A stretch of DNA of 21,162 bases from JBOHPP01 sp050731755 (GTDB lineage Bacteria > Methylomirabilota > Methylomirabilia > Rokubacteriales > CSP1-6): NCBI GenBank assembly GCA_050731755.1, contig JBOHPP010000248.1, positions 1-21,162 on the forward strand, in the 5' to 3' direction. The notes below the pieces were generated by a model. It did no database searches and was not told where the DNA came from. It worked only from the letters and a program-made list of their open reading frames with translations. Both the position numbers and the translations under genes were made by a program. Below, one piece after another: positions 20,778 to 21,162 of this stretch. Within the stretch, counting starts at the first letter, position 1. Each line of letters opens with the position of its first letter.

Positions 20778-21101
20778 CTACTGGCGTTCGACGTCGACGA
20801 TCAGCGCGAGGTCGAGCGGATCGCAGCGACGGCTGGCCATCCGCTCCGCCACCGGCCACAACCCGGCCAGATGCTGGACGATCTCGGCCCGCCCGGTCCG
20901 GCTGCGAAGGACGAAGTAGTTGCCGTCCCAGTCGGCGAGCGTCAGGCCATAGTGCTTGAGCACCTTGTTGGCCAGCCCGACGCGGTGCAGCCGCTCCTGC
21001 CGCCGGGTGCGTGCCCCGGGCGGGAGCCCCGACCGGCCGTCCGGCCGGGCGGCATCGGTCCAGTGCGCCTCCGCCCCGAACACGCCGCACAGTCCGCACA
21101 T
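20778..21101 (-). CDS. 107-residue MCGLCG protein of unknown function, partner of CobW-type gene
   Basis: A small protein starting MCGLCGVFG, with Cys2 and Cys5, followed by AEAHWTD, an Arg-rich helix (ARTRRQERLHRVGLANKVL) and DWDGNYFVLRSRTGRAEIVQHL. The first residues recall class-II glutamine amidotransferases (MCGIxG), where Cys2 is the nucleophile after Met removal. The protein is far too short to hold that domain and lacks the rest of its motifs. A CxxC metal site is the other reading. ATG 21101 has GGAG 7 nt upstream. It is the first complete gene of the operon and lies 14 nt before the CobW-type gene, so it may act with the GTPase, for example as a metal-binding client or regulator. 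Function unknown. Confidence 0.75.
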   Translation of the reverse strand: MCGLCGVFGAEAHWTDAARPDGRSGLPPGARTRRQERLHRVGLANKVLKHYGLTLADWDGNYFVLRSRTGRAEIVQHLAGLWPVAERMASRRCDPLDLALIVDVERQ

Positions 21102-21102
21102 C

Positions 21103-21162
21103 TCAGGTCTCCGAGAGGCGCCAGGGGCCGGCCCTCACCGAGCCGGACCGGCCGGGCGGCAG
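21103..21162 (-). CDS. Possible C-terminal end of an upstream CDS
   Basis: The minus strand is open from the window edge to a TGA at 21105-21103, one base before the ATG of the MCGLCG gene. The last residues would be SVRAGPWRLSET. Such tight spacing suits the dense operon, but only 19 codons are visible and no family can be assigned. Confidence 0.25.
   Translation of the reverse strand: MPPGRSGSVRAGPWRLSET

Noticed and set aside
1..21162. CRISPR arrays, tRNA or rRNA genes, insertion sequences
   Set aside because: I saw no regularly spaced repeats, no cloverleaf-like sequence and no transposase motif anywhere in the window.

Overview
The window is very GC-rich, densely packed bacterial chromosome with GTG starts at four or more genes, 4-nt stop/start overlaps and strong GGAGG-type ribosome binding sites. 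Gene style (a Tat-exported amidohydrolase_2 protein, a molybdenum hydroxylase with a ring-opening amidohydrolase, a DUF1344-like secreted protein, high GC) would suit an uncultured soil lineage such as Candidatus Rokubacteria/Methylomirabilota or a deep-branching proteobacterium. No 16S or other marker gene is present, so this is an inference from style only.

Layout. (1) 1-2018: the edge of a degenerate response-regulator receiver gene (minus), the Y-family polymerase dinB (plus), and on the minus strand an FmdB-type zinc-ribbon gene followed by an unrecognised small ORF. (2) 2040-5993: a Tat-dependent amidohydrolase (minus), an HtrA/DegP-like membrane-anchored protease (plus), a second trypsin-like lipoprotein protease (minus) convergent with it, and a small secreted DUF1344-like protein behind a sigma-54-like promoter. 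(3) 6256-11140: a plus-strand operon for a three-subunit molybdenum hydroxylase (FAD, 2Fe-2S and Mo subunits) followed by a barbiturase/cyanuric acid hydrolase family enzyme. (4) 11254-15895: a two-gene plus-strand cassette that does not belong to the metabolism around it. It consists of a 1315-residue protein with an N-terminal PD-(D/E)XK-like nuclease, a STAND-type NTPase, a winged helix and a long helical-repeat C-terminus, then an overlapping AbiEii-type nucleotidyltransferase. (5) 16001-21101: a tight minus-strand operon, in transcription order a 107-residue MCGLCG protein, a CobW-type GTPase, a dihydropyrimidinase/hydantoinase, an ornithine-cyclodeaminase-family dehydrogenase and an M20 N-carbamoyl amidohydrolase.

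How the genes work together. Regions 3 and 5 look like parts of one cyclic amide/ureide catabolic locus. The hydroxylase would oxidise an N-heterocycle (uracil/thymine is the best-known precedent with barbiturase), the AtzD/barbiturase-family enzyme would open the oxidised ring, and hydantoinase plus carbamoylase would open and decarbamoylate other cyclic ureides. The OCD-like enzyme could process the released amino or imino acid, and CobW could supply metal. Region 4 sits between the two halves and resembles an antiviral STAND/Avs-like effector joined to an AbiEii toxin-type nucleotidyltransferase. It is the best candidate here for an undescribed system.
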